Source of the DNA: an uncultured Cellvibrio sp.
GTDB lineage: Bacteria > Pseudomonadota > Gammaproteobacteria > Pseudomonadales > Cellvibrionaceae
NCBI GenBank assembly: GCA_946481095.1
Contig: CAMLML010000006.1
Span: 1 to 64,000, forward strand
Reading direction: 5' to 3'
DNA: 64,000 bases
This document shows, in pieces, positions 53,519-63,489 of this stretch. Within the stretch, counting starts at the first letter, position 1. Each line of letters begins with the position of its first letter. The notes below the pieces were generated by a model. It made no database searches. It worked only from the letters and a program-made list of their open reading frames with translations, and was not told the origin of the DNA. The position numbers and the translations under genes are program-made.

Positions 53519-54316
53519 ATGAATGCGACAGCACCGGATTTGATGCTTGATAACCTGTGGCAGACCCTGCGCGAGCAAACCCGCCAGCAAGCAGATAATG
53601 AGCCAGTACTGGCCAGTTTTTTGTACGCGACCATTTTAAATCACGACACACTGGAAGCCGCTGTCAGTTTTCATCTGGCCACCAAGCTCGATAGTCCTGC
53701 ATTGCCTGCTATGTTAATTCGCGAAGTGTTTGATGAAGCCTTTGCTAAAGATAAATCTATTGGTGATGCATTACGTGCGGATTTGATCGCCGTCAACCAA
53801 CGCGATTCTGCTTGCTGTTCATTGGTCACCCCCTTACTTTATTTCAAAGGTTTCCATGCATTGCAGTCCTATCGTATTGCCCATTGGTTATGGCAACAAG
53901 GCCGCGAATCCATGGCCTTGTTTTTACAAAACCGGATTTCATCTGTATTTGCCGTAGACATACACCCTGCCGCCGTCATAGGCAAAGGCATAATGTTCGA
54001 TCACGCCACCGGAATTGTGATCGGCGAAACGGCTGTTGTTGAGGACGATGTTTCGATCATGCAATCAGTCACTCTTGGCGGAACCGGAAAAGAAGCCGGC
54101 GACCGTCATCCCAAAGTTCGCAAAGGTGTTTTGATTGGCGCTGGCGCAAAAATTCTGGGCAACATCGAAATCGGCCACTGCGCACAAATCGGTGCAGGCA
54201 GTGTCGTTTTAAAAGAAGTTCCACCCTGCACAACTGTTGCCGGCGTCCCCGCAAAAATAATCGGCAACACCAGCTGCGAAAACCCGGCCTTGGAAATGAA
54301 TCATCTGTTGGGGTGA
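53519..54316 (+). CDS. cysE: Serine O-acetyltransferase
   Basis: 265 aa (E. coli 273). N-terminal helical part (FHLATKLDSPALPAMLIREVF), then the left-handed beta-helix with hexapeptide repeats: DIHPAAVIGKGIMFDHATGIVIGETAVV, QSVTLGGTGK, RKGVLIGAGAKILGNIEIGH. It acetylates serine for cysteine synthesis. ATG 53519 has GAGG 8 nt upstream; ATG 53489 and TTG 53474 are less likely. Confidence 0.94.
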   Translation: MNATAPDLMLDNLWQTLREQTRQQADNEPVLASFLYATILNHDTLEAAVSFHLATKLDSPALPAMLIREVFDEAFAKDKSIGDALRADLIAVNQRDSACCSLVTPLLYFKGFHALQSYRIAHWLWQQGRESMALFLQNRISSVFAVDIHPAAVIGKGIMFDHATGIVIGETAVVEDDVSIMQSVTLGGTGKEAGDRHPKVRKGVLIGAGAKILGNIEIGHCAQIGAGSVVLKEVPPCTTVAGVPAKIIGNTSCENPALEMNHLLG

Positions 54317-54689
54317 TCGGCTTTTTCCCTCAATCTTTATCCAGCCTCACAGGGATTTCGCACTTTCGTTATTTCCATTTGGTTTGGGAACCTTGTCCCG
54401 TTATTTTGGTTCAGGGGTTGTTCTGCCATCTTCTCTTGGTTATATTTGTAACCGTTTACAGAAGCAGTCCGCAGCAGCGTAATAACAATAATTAGAGGAT
54501 TGTTGGTCAACTCCCTCTTGCAGTAACTACACAGACCTTTTCACTTTCTGTAATACAGCCAGGCAGTTTTTCGCCTGTTCCCAATCAGAATTACACACAC
54601 CGAAAGCCTTATTTATTGGCGGTAGATTCGGATAACAATAACGCACTGACAGTTTTATTGTCGGTATTTGACTATCTATGGGATAAGTT
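54317..54689 (+). promoter_or_regulatory. Long leader region before the mannanase gene
   Basis: A 373-nt gap without a convincing gene. It contains a LacI-family-like palindrome TGTAAC-CG-TTTACA (54447-54460), a CA motif AATAACAATAA (54481-54491) near an AGAGGA, and a second AACAATAA (54634-54641). These suggest local repression by a LacI-type regulator and Hfq/Crc control, but no test was possible. Confidence 0.45.
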
Positions 54690-56648
54690 ATGAAAAAATC
54701 CATATTTAAATCAGTGAGCCTTGCGCTCTCTTTGGCATTGTTGGCGGGAAGTGCAGCGGCCAACTGGAGTGTCAGTGGTTCGCAAATCCTTGACCCTAAC
54801 GGAACCCGCTTCGTTTTTCGCGGAGTGAACCATGCACACGCCTGGTACACGGACAGAACTACACAAGCATTAAAAGATATCGCCGCGACAGGCGCCAACT
54901 CGGTACGTGTTGTATTGAGTAACGGTACCCAGTGGACACGTAATAGTGGCAGTGATGTCAGCAATATCATCAGCCAATGTAAAGCCAATAAACTGGTCTG
55001 TGTGCTGGAAGTGCATGACTCCACTGGTTACGGGGAAAGCAGTGCAGCCACTCATATTTCAAGAGCGACTGAATACTGGTTAAGTTCAGATGTAAAAGCA
55101 GCGATTGTTGGGCAAGAAGACTATGCCATCATCAATATTGCCAACGAACCGTTTGGTAATAACACCAGCGCATCAACCTACACAGCAGACACCATCACCG
55201 CCATCAGAGCTTTACGTTCAGGTGGTTTGACGCACATGCTGATGGTTGATGCAGCCAACTGGGGTCAAGACTGGACAGGCGCTATGCGTGATAACGCTGC
55301 CAGTATCTTTGCTGCTGACAGTTTGCGAAATACTGTGTTCTCGGTACATATGTACGAAGTCTATGGTAATGCAAGTACTATCCAGTCTTATCTGAGCAGT
55401 TTTACCAGCAGGGGTTTGCCTATTGTTGTGGGTGAGTTTGGTGGCGAGCACGGTGGCCAAAATGTGGATGAAGGCACCATCCTTCAATACTCACAAGACA
55501 ATGGTATTGGTTATATCGGCTGGAGCTGGTCAGGCAATGGCAGCTGCTGTACCCAGTTGGACATAGTCAATAACTGGAACCCTGCATCCTTGAGCAGCTG
55601 GGGTCAAACACTGATTAACAGTACCAATGGTATTAAAGCCACCTCGAAACTGGCTACACATTTTGGTGGTGTGACCAGTTCATCAAGGTCATCCTCCAGT
55701 TCATCCCGATCTTCAAGCATTTCAAGCTCAAGCCGTTCTTCAAGTGCATCAATATCATCTTCAAGATCATCAAGTCGCTCCAGCATTTCCAGTTCGAGAT
55801 CCAGCAGTTCTTCACGATCCAGCTCGTCCAGCGTTGCTATCTCAGGTCAAATGTGTAACTGGTATGGGAATCTTTACCCTGTTTGTGCCAACTCAAACAA
55901 CGGTTGGGGATGGGAAAACCAGAAGAGTTGTATTGGTGCGTCTACATGTTCTTCCCAGCCAGCACCTTATGGAATAGTGGGGGCGACCAGTTCATCAAGT
56001 GCGGCTAATCGCGCACCAACGGCTGCATTCACTTATACATGGGCATCCACTTGTCCCCAAGGCAACATCACACTGTCTGCTGCAAGTTCTTCAGATCCGG
56101 ATGGTGATGCACTGACCTATGAATGGTTGGTTGCTTATAACAGCACCTCATACACCGGGTCCGGGGTTACTTTATCCGTAGGTATGAGACCTGTCACAAA
56201 CTACACTTTCACTCTCACTGTTAGAGATGGAAAGGGCGGTGTGGCATCTACCAGCCAAGTGATTTATCACTCATTTACTGATAATTGCATCGGCTGGTCG
56301 TCAGCGGGCAACTCATCTTCCAGATCCTCAAGCTCTTCCAGCTCCTCAAGCTCTAGCAGCCAATCCGACAGTTCAACCTGTAATAGCAGCAACTTCAACA
56401 AGGCCGCATCCAAAGGTGTTGAGTTCGCGGCTGTGGCTGGCGATTGCATCCGCTACAACAAAAGCTCGGGTACATTGCAGATAGGTTCATGGACTGGCGT
56501 GGCCTCTACTTACAACATCACTTCCGGTGCACAGGGCATCACCAATAGCGGTGGTGGCTGGACATCCGTCAGCGCTGCCAATGGCGATCTGTACATTAAA
56601 GTTGTTTCAGCATCACGCAGCTTCAACGTTAAATTTGATAATTGGTAA
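54690..56648 (+). CDS. Secreted beta-1,4-mannanase, GH5 (subfamily 8 type), multimodular
   Basis: 652 aa. Signal peptide (residues 1-25); GH5 catalytic domain (about 26-330) with FVFRGVNHAHAWY, acid/base Glu near 152 in INIANEPFG and nucleophile near 249 in VVGEFGGEHG; polyserine linker; CBM10-like module (about 386-435, CNWYGNLYPVCANSNNGWGW, SCIGAS); PKD domain (about 443-530); second Ser linker; C-terminal domain of about 90 aa (from 559) not recognised. The catalytic sequence reads like bacterial GH5_8 mannanases. Strong Shine-Dalgarno (GGGATAAG). Extracellular hydrolysis of mannan/glucomannan expected. Confidence 0.9.
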   Translation: MKKSIFKSVSLALSLALLAGSAAANWSVSGSQILDPNGTRFVFRGVNHAHAWYTDRTTQALKDIAATGANSVRVVLSNGTQWTRNSGSDVSNIISQCKANKLVCVLEVHDSTGYGESSAATHISRATEYWLSSDVKAAIVGQEDYAIINIANEPFGNNTSASTYTADTITAIRALRSGGLTHMLMVDAANWGQDWTGAMRDNAASIFAADSLRNTVFSVHMYEVYGNASTIQSYLSSFTSRGLPIVVGEFGGEHGGQNVDEGTILQYSQDNGIGYIGWSWSGNGSCCTQLDIVNNWNPASLSSWGQTLINSTNGIKATSKLATHFGGVTSSSRSSSSSSRSSSISSSSRSSSASISSSRSSSRSSISSSRSSSSSRSSSSSVAISGQMCNWYGNLYPVCANSNNGWGWENQKSCIGASTCSSQPAPYGIVGATSSSSAANRAPTAAFTYTWASTCPQGNITLSAASSSDPDGDALTYEWLVAYNSTSYTGSGVTLSVGMRPVTNYTFTLTVRDGKGGVASTSQVIYHSFTDNCIGWSSAGNSSSRSSSSSSSSSSSSQSDSSTCNSSNFNKAASKGVEFAAVAGDCIRYNKSSGTLQIGSWTGVASTYNITSGAQGITNSGGGWTSVSAANGDLYIKVVSASRSFNVKFDNW

Positions 56649-56685
56649 GTTTGTACAGCTAGTTCAGTAAAACTCTCCCCTCTTG

Positions 56686-56718
56686 AGCGGTTTGTAAGAA
56701 ATTACAGACCGCTTTTTT
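56686..56718 (+). terminator. Terminator after the mannanase gene
   Basis: AGCGGTTTGTAA-GAAA-TTACAGACCGCT followed by TTTTTT: 12-bp stem with one G-U pair. Confidence 0.9.
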
Positions 56719-56852
56719 TATTTGTCACCATGAAAACAAATACCATAGCCAACTTTTATGGATTTCAAATTGCCGGACAACACCGAAACCCCGTACAAAT
56801 GGCGGGCTGTTTCAAACAGCACTAATAACAACTATTTTGGATCGGTGTTCTC

Positions 56853-58139
56853 ATGACAACTGCTCAACTCTCCGTCGTTTTCTTTTTACAAATGTTCGTC
56901 ATCCTGGCTGTCTGCCGACTGGTGGGCTGGATCGGACAAAAATACCTTCATCAACCACAAGTCGTGGGTGAAATGATTGCCGGGGTTATTCTTGGCCCGT
57001 CATTATTTGGCTTGCTGATGCCCGAACTCCAAAAAGCCCTGTTCCCTACCGAAATGAAAGGCGTGCTGTATGTAGGCGCACAACTGGGTGTTGGTATGTA
57101 TATGTTTTTGGTGGGATTGGGATTCCGGGGCGATCACTTCAAAAGTAATTTCAAAAGTGCAGCCGCCGTTTCCATATCCGGTATGGCAGCTCCCTTTCTG
57201 GTAGCGATTGTCATCACCCCCTGGTTGCTGACAGTACCCGGACTTTTCTCCGAAAAAGCCACACCTTTCAGTGCTACCCTGTTTATGGGTGCTTGCATTG
57301 CGATTACTGCCTTTCCAATGCTCGCCAGAATCATCCACGAACGCGGCCTGAGCCAAACCAAACTGGGCACGCTTTCCCTGTCTGCCGGTGCCATAGATGA
57401 CGCGGGCGCCTGGTGTGTATTGGCGATTGTTTTAGCCACATTTGGTGCAGGCTCTGCACTCGCCATCAAAACCATTTTAGGCGGCATAGCATTCGCAGCC
57501 TTTATGATTCTGGTCGCCCCCAAAGTTCTGGGTTATCTGGCACGTGCCGCCGAGAAGCAAGACAAACTAAGCCCAACCATGCTCGCTCTGGTTCTGATGT
57601 GTTTTATGTTGGCAGCATTTACCGCTGATGCCATCGGACTCCACGCAGTATTCGGCGGATTCCTATTAGGCGCTGTTATGCCACGTGGCAAATTGACTCA
57701 AGAAGTGAAACGCCAACTGGAACCTTTTGTTGTGATAGTCCTGATCCCAATCTTCTTCACTTATTCCGGCCTGAATACCCAATTAACCATGGTGAATAAC
57801 ATTGAATTGTTAGCAATCGCTGCTGTGATCCTTATAGGCTCTGTCGTCGCCAAAGGTGTTGCCTGTTGGGGTGCTGCACGCCTCTGTGGTGCTGACAACC
57901 GAACCGCGTTAGGTATAGGTGCACTGATGAATGCGCGCGGCCTGATGGAGCTGATCATCATCAACATAGGCCTGCAAGCCGGAGTCATTGGCCCAGCCCT
58001 TTTCTCGATGATGGTATTAATGGCGATCATCACCACATTAATGGCATCGCCCTTGTTTGAAATGGTCTACGGCAAAAAAGCCCGCGAAAGCGGAGAACTG
58101 GAAGCTATAGGCGCTGAAGCAAAACCACAAGCCACTTAA
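56853..58139 (+). CDS. Kef/NhaP-type cation:proton antiporter (CPA2 family)
   Basis: 428 aa, 12-13 membrane helices. QVVGEMIAGVILGPSLFGLL near the N-terminus, FLVGLGFRGDHFKSN, AITAFPMLARIIHERGLSQTKLG and AGAIDDAGAWCVLAI (the Asp pair of the ion site) are CPA2 marks. It exchanges Na or K for H. No TrkA-N domain follows. AATAACAACTATT lies in its leader. Confidence 0.88.
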   Translation: MTTAQLSVVFFLQMFVILAVCRLVGWIGQKYLHQPQVVGEMIAGVILGPSLFGLLMPELQKALFPTEMKGVLYVGAQLGVGMYMFLVGLGFRGDHFKSNFKSAAAVSISGMAAPFLVAIVITPWLLTVPGLFSEKATPFSATLFMGACIAITAFPMLARIIHERGLSQTKLGTLSLSAGAIDDAGAWCVLAIVLATFGAGSALAIKTILGGIAFAAFMILVAPKVLGYLARAAEKQDKLSPTMLALVLMCFMLAAFTADAIGLHAVFGGFLLGAVMPRGKLTQEVKRQLEPFVVIVLIPIFFTYSGLNTQLTMVNNIELLAIAAVILIGSVVAKGVACWGAARLCGADNRTALGIGALMNARGLMELIIINIGLQAGVIGPALFSMMVLMAIITTLMASPLFEMVYGKKARESGELEAIGAEAKPQAT

Positions 58140-58192
58140 TTTTGTATGCTCTACCCAGCCAACGAGTTGTTAATTTAAAACTCTAATGATTC

Positions 58193-58219
58193 AGCCCGAG
58201 CTTGCTCGGGCTTTTTTTG
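58193..58219 (+). terminator. Terminator after the antiporter gene
   Basis: AGCCCGAG-CTTG-CTCGGGCT followed by TTTTTTG. Confidence 0.92.
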
Positions 58220-58366
58220 TTTGCAAATATAAGATCAACTTTTCTGCACTAAAAAAACACACCCGATCAATTTTGCATCCCAAATCAATGCAGAATTTTT
58301 TCATTTTCATGCTTCACTATTGAGCATTATCTCTTTTTGCATGGAAACACTTCCCCTTTTCAGGCT

Positions 58367-58382
58367 TGGCATAGTGATTGCT
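58367..58382 (+). promoter_or_regulatory. Sigma-54 promoter of the NarK-type gene
   Basis: TGGCAT-N5-TTGCT (58367-58382), GG and GC separated by 10 nt. Start predicted near 58393, about 44 nt before the ATG. It suggests NtrC-dependent nitrogen control; no NtrC-type site was confidently found upstream. Confidence 0.72.
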
Positions 58383-58436
58383 GAAACGGATTCAAGGCTG
58401 AATGGCCGTTTCTTTTCACATCATGAGTTTATTGCT

Positions 58437-59909
58437 ATGTCTCAACGACTGAATTTTCTCGATTTTTCAAACAAATCTGTGGCGACTTTGCATTTCACCT
58501 GGTTTGCTTTTTTTCTCACATTCGTCATGTGGTTTAGTCTTCCACCACTGAAACCATTAATTACTGCTTCACTGCAACTCACACCACAGCAATGGGCTGC
58601 GCTTCTGACATTGAACGTTGCTCTGACAATTCCTGCGCGAATTGTGGTGGGTAGTTTGGTGGATAAATTTGGCCCGCGCGCTATTTACAGCATGTTGTTG
58701 TTTGTATCGGGTTGTGTGCTGATTGCATTCTCTTTTGCTCAAAGTTTTGAGCAGGCAGCTTTGTTTCGTTTTTTGCTTGGATTTGTTGGGGCCGGTTTTG
58801 TTATTGGTATTCGTTTGGTTGGTGAGTGGTTTCCTGCTCGTCAGGTTGGCCTGGCTGAAGGTATTTATGGTGGTTGGGGCAACTTCGGTGCGGCAGCAGC
58901 CGGTTTCCTCTTACCCTTTTTAGCCATTCATGTATTTGGTGGCGATGATGGTTGGCGTTATGCAATGACTACTGCTGGTGTTATTGCAATGATTTATTCA
59001 GGATTGTTTTACGCGCGTGTTCGCAACACACCAAAAGGTTCTACTTATTTCAAACCAAAAAAATCCGGTGGACTTGAAGTCAGCAGCAAACGTGATTTCT
59101 GGTTCTATGTGATTTTAAATGTGCCGATGTATTTAATTCTGGCTGTGCTTGCCTGGAAAATGTCACCCAGTAATTTGGGGCTGCTAAGTCAAGCCATGAC
59201 CTACATTATGTATGCGATTCTGCTGGCATTATTTGCATTTCAATTTTCACAAATTTATCGCGTTAACAAAGATATGTTGAAAAACGGCGTTGCAGATCAC
59301 GACAAATATGAATTCAAACAAGTGGCTATTTTAAGTTGGGCCTATCTCGCTACTTTTGGTTCTGAAATTGCGGTGGTCTCTGTGCTGCCTGCTTTTTTCA
59401 TGGATACATTTACTGGTCTCAGTGTTTCACAAGCCGCGATGCTCGGCGGTTCTTTTGCGTTTATGAATTTGGTTGCACGCCCGGGCGGTGGTTGGTTCAG
59501 CGATAAATTCGGGCGCCGTTTCAGCATGAGTATTATTCTTGCCGGTGTCACGCTGGGTTATCTTTTGCTTTCACAAATCAACGCAAGTTGGCCACTGGCA
59601 TTGGCATTCCTTGCGGTGTTTATTTGTTCCCTGTTTGTTCAAGCCGGATGTGGTGCAGTGTTTGCTGTAGTGCCACTCATCAAACGCCGTATGACTGGAC
59701 AAATTGCCGGGCTGGCTGGTGCCTATGGTAATGTCGGTGCACTTTTCTTTTTAACCATGAATACGTTTATTGGCATTCATTATTTTTTCTACATGTTGGC
59801 AATCGCTGCACTGATAGGTTTGGTGTTCGTTCAATTTTTACGTGAACCTAAGGGGCACGTCGTTGAAGTGAATGAAGATGGCAGTTTGCAAAAAATAGAA
59901 GTGTCTTGA
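58437..59909 (+). CDS. Nitrate/nitrite transporter, NarK/NasA type
   Basis: 490 aa MFS transporter, 12 helices. Nitrate-signature-like [36 protein letters not shown] and the second NS motif [19 protein letters not shown], plus [24 protein letters not shown]. The ATG at 58437 is chosen because the sigma-54 promoter lies just upstream; earlier in-frame Met codons precede the promoter. A PP2C/kinase gene follows, as beside assimilatory nitrate transporters of Pseudomonas. No reductase genes are in the window. Confidence 0.88.
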   Translation: MSQRLNFLDFSNKSVATLHFTWFAFFLTFVMWFSLPPLKPLITASLQLTPQQWAALLTLNVALTIPARIVVGSLVDKFGPRAIYSMLLFVSGCVLIAFSFAQSFEQAALFRFLLGFVGAGFVIGIRLVGEWFPARQVGLAEGIYGGWGNFGAAAAGFLLPFLAIHVFGGDDGWRYAMTTAGVIAMIYSGLFYARVRNTPKGSTYFKPKKSGGLEVSSKRDFWFYVILNVPMYLILAVLAWKMSPSNLGLLSQAMTYIMYAILLALFAFQFSQIYRVNKDMLKNGVADHDKYEFKQVAILSWAYLATFGSEIAVVSVLPAFFMDTFTGLSVSQAAMLGGSFAFMNLVARPGGGWFSDKFGRRFSMSIILAGVTLGYLLLSQINASWPLALAFLAVFICSLFVQAGCGAVFAVVPLIKRRMTGQIAGLAGAYGNVGALFFLTMNTFIGIHYFFYMLAIAALIGLVFVQFLREPKGHVVEVNEDGSLQKIEVS

Positions 59910-59926
59910 TAAATGTTTTGTTGATC

Positions 59927-59957
59927 ATGCCCGCACTATGCGGGCATTGTTTTTTTA
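59927..59957 (+). terminator. Hairpin between the transporter and kinase genes
   Basis: ATGCCCGC-ACTAT-GCGGGCAT followed by TGTTTTTTT. It may end or attenuate the transcript before the PP2C-kinase gene. Confidence 0.8.
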
Positions 59958-59973
59958 CTTTGAGTAAAAAATT

Positions 59974-61695
59974 ATGGATCATTTGCAATCGCATCTGGAA
60001 ATCAGTTTTGCGCAAAAAAGTGAAGCTGGAGTCAAACCTGAAAATCAGGATACCGTCGGTGCACGTATTCCTGAGGGCAATTTATTAACAACCAAAGGAA
60101 TCGCAATTGCGATTGCCGATGGTGTTAGTAGCAGTATGGCTGCCCGCGAAGCCAGTCAGACAGCTGTTGCCGGGTTTTTAACAGATTATTACGCAACACC
60201 TGATACCTGGCGTACACAACAATCCGCTATTCGTGTTATCCAATCCTTAAACTCAAGTTTGTGGGGACGCAGCCAAAATTCTATTTATGGTGAAGGGTAC
60301 CTCACCACATTTTCGGCATTAATTTTAAAAGGTGACACCGGATTTATTTTTCATGTGGGCGATACGCGCGTGTATCGTTTACGCGAAAATAATCTTGAAT
60401 TACTGACACGTGATCACACACAACGAATTGATCGTCATACAACGCATTTAAGTCGTGCTATGGGTGCTGATCCTTATCTCGAAGTTGATATGCACAGCTT
60501 TGAATTGAGTGTCGGGGACATTTTTATTTTGACCAGCGATGGAGTTCATGAAGCCATTTCTGTGAATGATTTTAAAAAATTAATTCTGGATCATCAGCAA
60601 ACCCCTGAATTGCTCACAGCCAAAGCACTGGCATTGGCACTGGAATGCAAAAGTCAGGACAATCTGAGCATTCAGGTCTTACGCATTGAAAAAATAGGTA
60701 CAGCTACACAAACTGATGCCATTCAGGTTTTATCGCGTTTGCCTTTTCCTCCTCCTCTGATTCCGGGCAATATTATTGATGGATTGAAAGTCAAAAGAAT
60801 TTTGCATGAATCAACTCGCAGTCAGGTGTATCTGGTAGAGGATGCAAATAAAAATCTTTTGGTCATGAAGACACCTTCGGTTTTATATCAGGACGACAAG
60901 GCCTATACCGAACGATTTGTGATGGAGTCCTGGATAGGTGCACGGATTCAGAATTCTGCTGTTGTGCGTGTGATTCCGGCGCCGGAATCCCGTTCCTATT
61001 TGTATTATCTGACGGAGTATATTGCAGGGCAAACACTCACTTCATTATTAAAAGAGCGCGGCATATTATCGATTGTTGATGCAGTTGAATTAATCGAACA
61101 AATCATTCGCGGCATTCGCGCTTTTCACCGTAAGGACACTTTGCATCAGGATATTAAACCGGACAATATTGTGATTGGCAGCAGAGGCCCGGTAATTGTC
61201 GATTTCGGTTCATGCTGGATTGCAGGTGTTGCAGAGATAGGTTCAAGTATTGAGCGCGATAAAATATTGGGCACAGCAGATTATTCTGCGCCTGAATATC
61301 GATATGGAGGGAAAACCGGGCCAGCATCCGATCAATTTTCATTGGCAGTTTTACTCTACGAAATGCTGACTGGTAAATTACCTTACGGAACTTCATACGC
61401 ATCTGCATTTGATTTTAAAAGTTTTCAACGGCTGCATTATATTTCTGCCATGAAACATAATCCTTTGGTTCCTTTTTGGTTGGATAAAGCGCTGGAAAAA
61501 GCACTTAACATCAATCCGGATGGGCGCTATGAAGCGCTTTCAGAATGGCTGCAGGATTTAAAACGTCCCAATCCCAATTGGTTAAATTCCCGTGCCCAGC
61601 CTTTGCTGGAAAAAGATCCATTATTATTTTGGAAAATAACGGCAATATCGGGTTGGTTACTCGTGGTGGTATCAGGTTATTTTCTGTTGTTGTAA
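59974..61695 (+). CDS. Bifunctional PP2C phosphatase / Ser-Thr kinase
   Basis: 573 aa. PP2C-type domain (residues about 1-240): GIAIAIADGVSSSMAAREAS, GDTRVYRL, LTSDGVHEAIS. Kinase domain (about 265-530): nucleotide-binding VYLVEDANKNLLVMK, catalytic HQDIKPDN (HRD Arg replaced by Gln), VDFGSCW (DFG) and SAPEYRYGG. C-terminal membrane anchor (ISGWLLVVVSGYFLLL). The pairing with NarK is known from Pseudomonas nitrate-assimilation clusters. Substrate unknown. Starts after GAGTAAAA. Confidence 0.9.
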   Translation: MDHLQSHLEISFAQKSEAGVKPENQDTVGARIPEGNLLTTKGIAIAIADGVSSSMAAREASQTAVAGFLTDYYATPDTWRTQQSAIRVIQSLNSSLWGRSQNSIYGEGYLTTFSALILKGDTGFIFHVGDTRVYRLRENNLELLTRDHTQRIDRHTTHLSRAMGADPYLEVDMHSFELSVGDIFILTSDGVHEAISVNDFKKLILDHQQTPELLTAKALALALECKSQDNLSIQVLRIEKIGTATQTDAIQVLSRLPFPPPLIPGNIIDGLKVKRILHESTRSQVYLVEDANKNLLVMKTPSVLYQDDKAYTERFVMESWIGARIQNSAVVRVIPAPESRSYLYYLTEYIAGQTLTSLLKERGILSIVDAVELIEQIIRGIRAFHRKDTLHQDIKPDNIVIGSRGPVIVDFGSCWIAGVAEIGSSIERDKILGTADYSAPEYRYGGKTGPASDQFSLAVLLYEMLTGKLPYGTSYASAFDFKSFQRLHYISAMKHNPLVPFWLDKALEKALNINPDGRYEALSEWLQDLKRPNPNWLNSRAQPLLEKDPLLFWKITAISGWLLVVVSGYFLLL

Positions 61696-61700
61696 AAAAT

Positions 61701-61726
61701 AAAAAGGCACTGATCAGTGCCTTTTT
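61701..61726. terminator. Bidirectional terminator between the convergent genes
   Basis: AAAAAGGCACTGATCAGTGCCTTTTT, perfect palindrome serving the PP2C-kinase (plus) and S41 peptidase (minus) genes. Confidence 0.9.
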
Positions 61727-61748
61727 ATTGTTGCGTGAGTTTTGATTT

Positions 61749-63257
61749 TCAATGAGACAAATCAAATATGGAAATTTCATCTCTGAATGATCGGATAAGC
61801 TGTCCATCAACCGTTGATCCCTGCACTTTTTGCATTTTACCAACACTGCTACCTGTTGTTGCGCATACGCCCGTATTTCTAAAGTTCAGTGCTGTTGATA
61901 ACACCGCTTCATCAGGATCACCCAAAGCATGTGTTAAATCATCATTAACTTCGCATCCTTTTACCAAATCCAATCCATTGTCAGTATTGGAAGGTACAAA
62001 ACCATCAGAATACTCGCCAAAACCCTTGGCATTAATTCCGGTGAATTGAATGGTGTAATAAGTTGTGCCGCAATTATCTTCCGGTGTGAAACCATAAGGT
62101 TTGCCGCAAGTAGAGTCACCAATCAGAAAAACTTCAACTCCGGCACCACGCAAACTGTTCACAATTAATTCACTGGCAGAGCAGGTACCCGATGTGGTTA
62201 ACACATACACACGATTGAGATTTAATGTTGGCAAATTATTATTTTTGTTCACCCCATAAAGGCCCAGAGTGGTGAAACTATAAGGAGCTTCTGCCGCATA
62301 TTGATCATTGGCAACATACTGGATAAAGGTTTTCCCCGATACATTAGTGCCACCAATCATGTAAGCAACCATGGATGCAATGGAAATTAACCCGCCACCG
62401 TTGTAACGCAAATCCAAAACCAGATCACTGACACCTTCGGCCTGAAGATCCTGGATGGCGTCCACCCATTCATCCTGAGCATTCTCAATAAAAGTATTGA
62501 ATTGGATATAACCTACTTTGGCCTCGCCCTGTGTGATGACTCGGGTAACCGGTACAGCTGTTATATCAACCTCGGCTGACACCAAAGTAACTGTGTAGCT
62601 GGTTGTTTCACCTGCATGCTGCAAAGTAAATGAATGCGCTTCGTTGAGCACATCAGGAAAGAGTGCACCATTTAATGTATTGATGCCTGCATTGGTGTTA
62701 TCGGAAATTAAACTGACATTATCAAGCTCAAGAATCTGATCACCGCGCTTGATGCCTGCATTGGCTGCCGGGGATCCCGGTTCCACATCAGACACGAAAA
62801 AACTGCGTGGTGGTACCGTTGAAAAGACTTTTAAATGAAGCCCATAACCATAAGTCATGCCCGCTTCCCAGGCTTCTGAATCTTCTGTTGGTTCATAAAA
62901 ATGGAAATTATCTTTTGGTTTTCCGGAAGATGTTTTTGCACTGGTTTTTAATTTGTCAAAATAAACCTGCGGTGTATCAGAGTTGGCGGGATTGATATCC
63001 GGTAACTCTTTGTACCAAAGATAGGTTTCATGACTCCAGGATCGAAGAAAATTTTTCTCGTCCAATCGTGTTCCTTTTTGATCAGGAAAAGGAATATCGG
63101 TAATTTTACTTCTACCTACACGGGGAGTCTGGCATTGATTCTTATATATATCCGAGTTTTTGAACTCGCCTTCTTCCCATTTGTCGGGGGGAGCATCCCC
63201 ACCACAAGCAGACAACATAGCAGCAATTAAAATTGAACCATAAATCGATTTGGTCAT
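61749..63257 (-). CDS. S41-family peptidase lipoprotein with PDZ domain
   Basis: 502 aa. Lipobox MLSAC (Cys18 from ATG 63257), N-terminal helical cap, PDZ (FVSDVEPGSPAANAGIKRGDQILEL), then the S41 core: GYIQFNTFIENAQDEW, LVLDLRYNGGGLISIA, catalytic Ser in TTSGTCSASELIVNSLRG and Lys-bearing GDSTCGKPYGF. It resembles carboxyl-terminal processing proteases of the CtpA/Tsp superfamily. Several Cys pairs suggest disulfides. The 11 additional residues of the frame from 63290 are not favoured because the signal sequence starts at MTKSIYG. Confidence 0.85.
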   Translation of the reverse strand: MTKSIYGSILIAAMLSACGGDAPPDKWEEGEFKNSDIYKNQCQTPRVGRSKITDIPFPDQKGTRLDEKNFLRSWSHETYLWYKELPDINPANSDTPQVYFDKLKTSAKTSSGKPKDNFHFYEPTEDSEAWEAGMTYGYGLHLKVFSTVPPRSFFVSDVEPGSPAANAGIKRGDQILELDNVSLISDNTNAGINTLNGALFPDVLNEAHSFTLQHAGETTSYTVTLVSAEVDITAVPVTRVITQGEAKVGYIQFNTFIENAQDEWVDAIQDLQAEGVSDLVLDLRYNGGGLISIASMVAYMIGGTNVSGKTFIQYVANDQYAAEAPYSFTTLGLYGVNKNNNLPTLNLNRVYVLTTSGTCSASELIVNSLRGAGVEVFLIGDSTCGKPYGFTPEDNCGTTYYTIQFTGINAKGFGEYSDGFVPSNTDNGLDLVKGCEVNDDLTHALGDPDEAVLSTALNFRNTGVCATTGSSVGKMQKVQGSTVDGQLIRSFRDEISIFDLSH

Positions 63258-63435
63258 AGTAGGAATCCCTAGAAATAATAATCCGGCCATTCAAGGCTGC
63301 AGAGATGTTAGTCCCTGATAATAGGGATTGCCAATTAAAAAGCTCCTGCCCCTGACCTGGTTTGATAGATTTGAGCTTACACGGACATCCAATAACAGGG
63401 CTGGTTCACATTTACGGCCTTGGGTAAGCATAAAA

Positions 63436-63471
63436 AAACCGTCGATCACATTGCCAATGATCGACGGCTTT
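63436..63471. terminator. Bidirectional terminator beyond xylA
   Basis: CCGTCGATCA (63439-63448) pairs with TGATCGACGG (63458-63467); A run before, T run after. Ends xylA on the minus strand. Confidence 0.9.
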
Positions 63472-63489
63472 TTTATTGTTTGGACAGGA

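Noticed and set aside
58383..58415. Hairpin GAAACGG...CCGTTTC followed by TTTT before the NarK-type gene, as an attenuator
   Set aside because: The sigma-54 promoter at 58367-58382 places the transcript start inside the left arm, so the full hairpin would not be transcribed from it.
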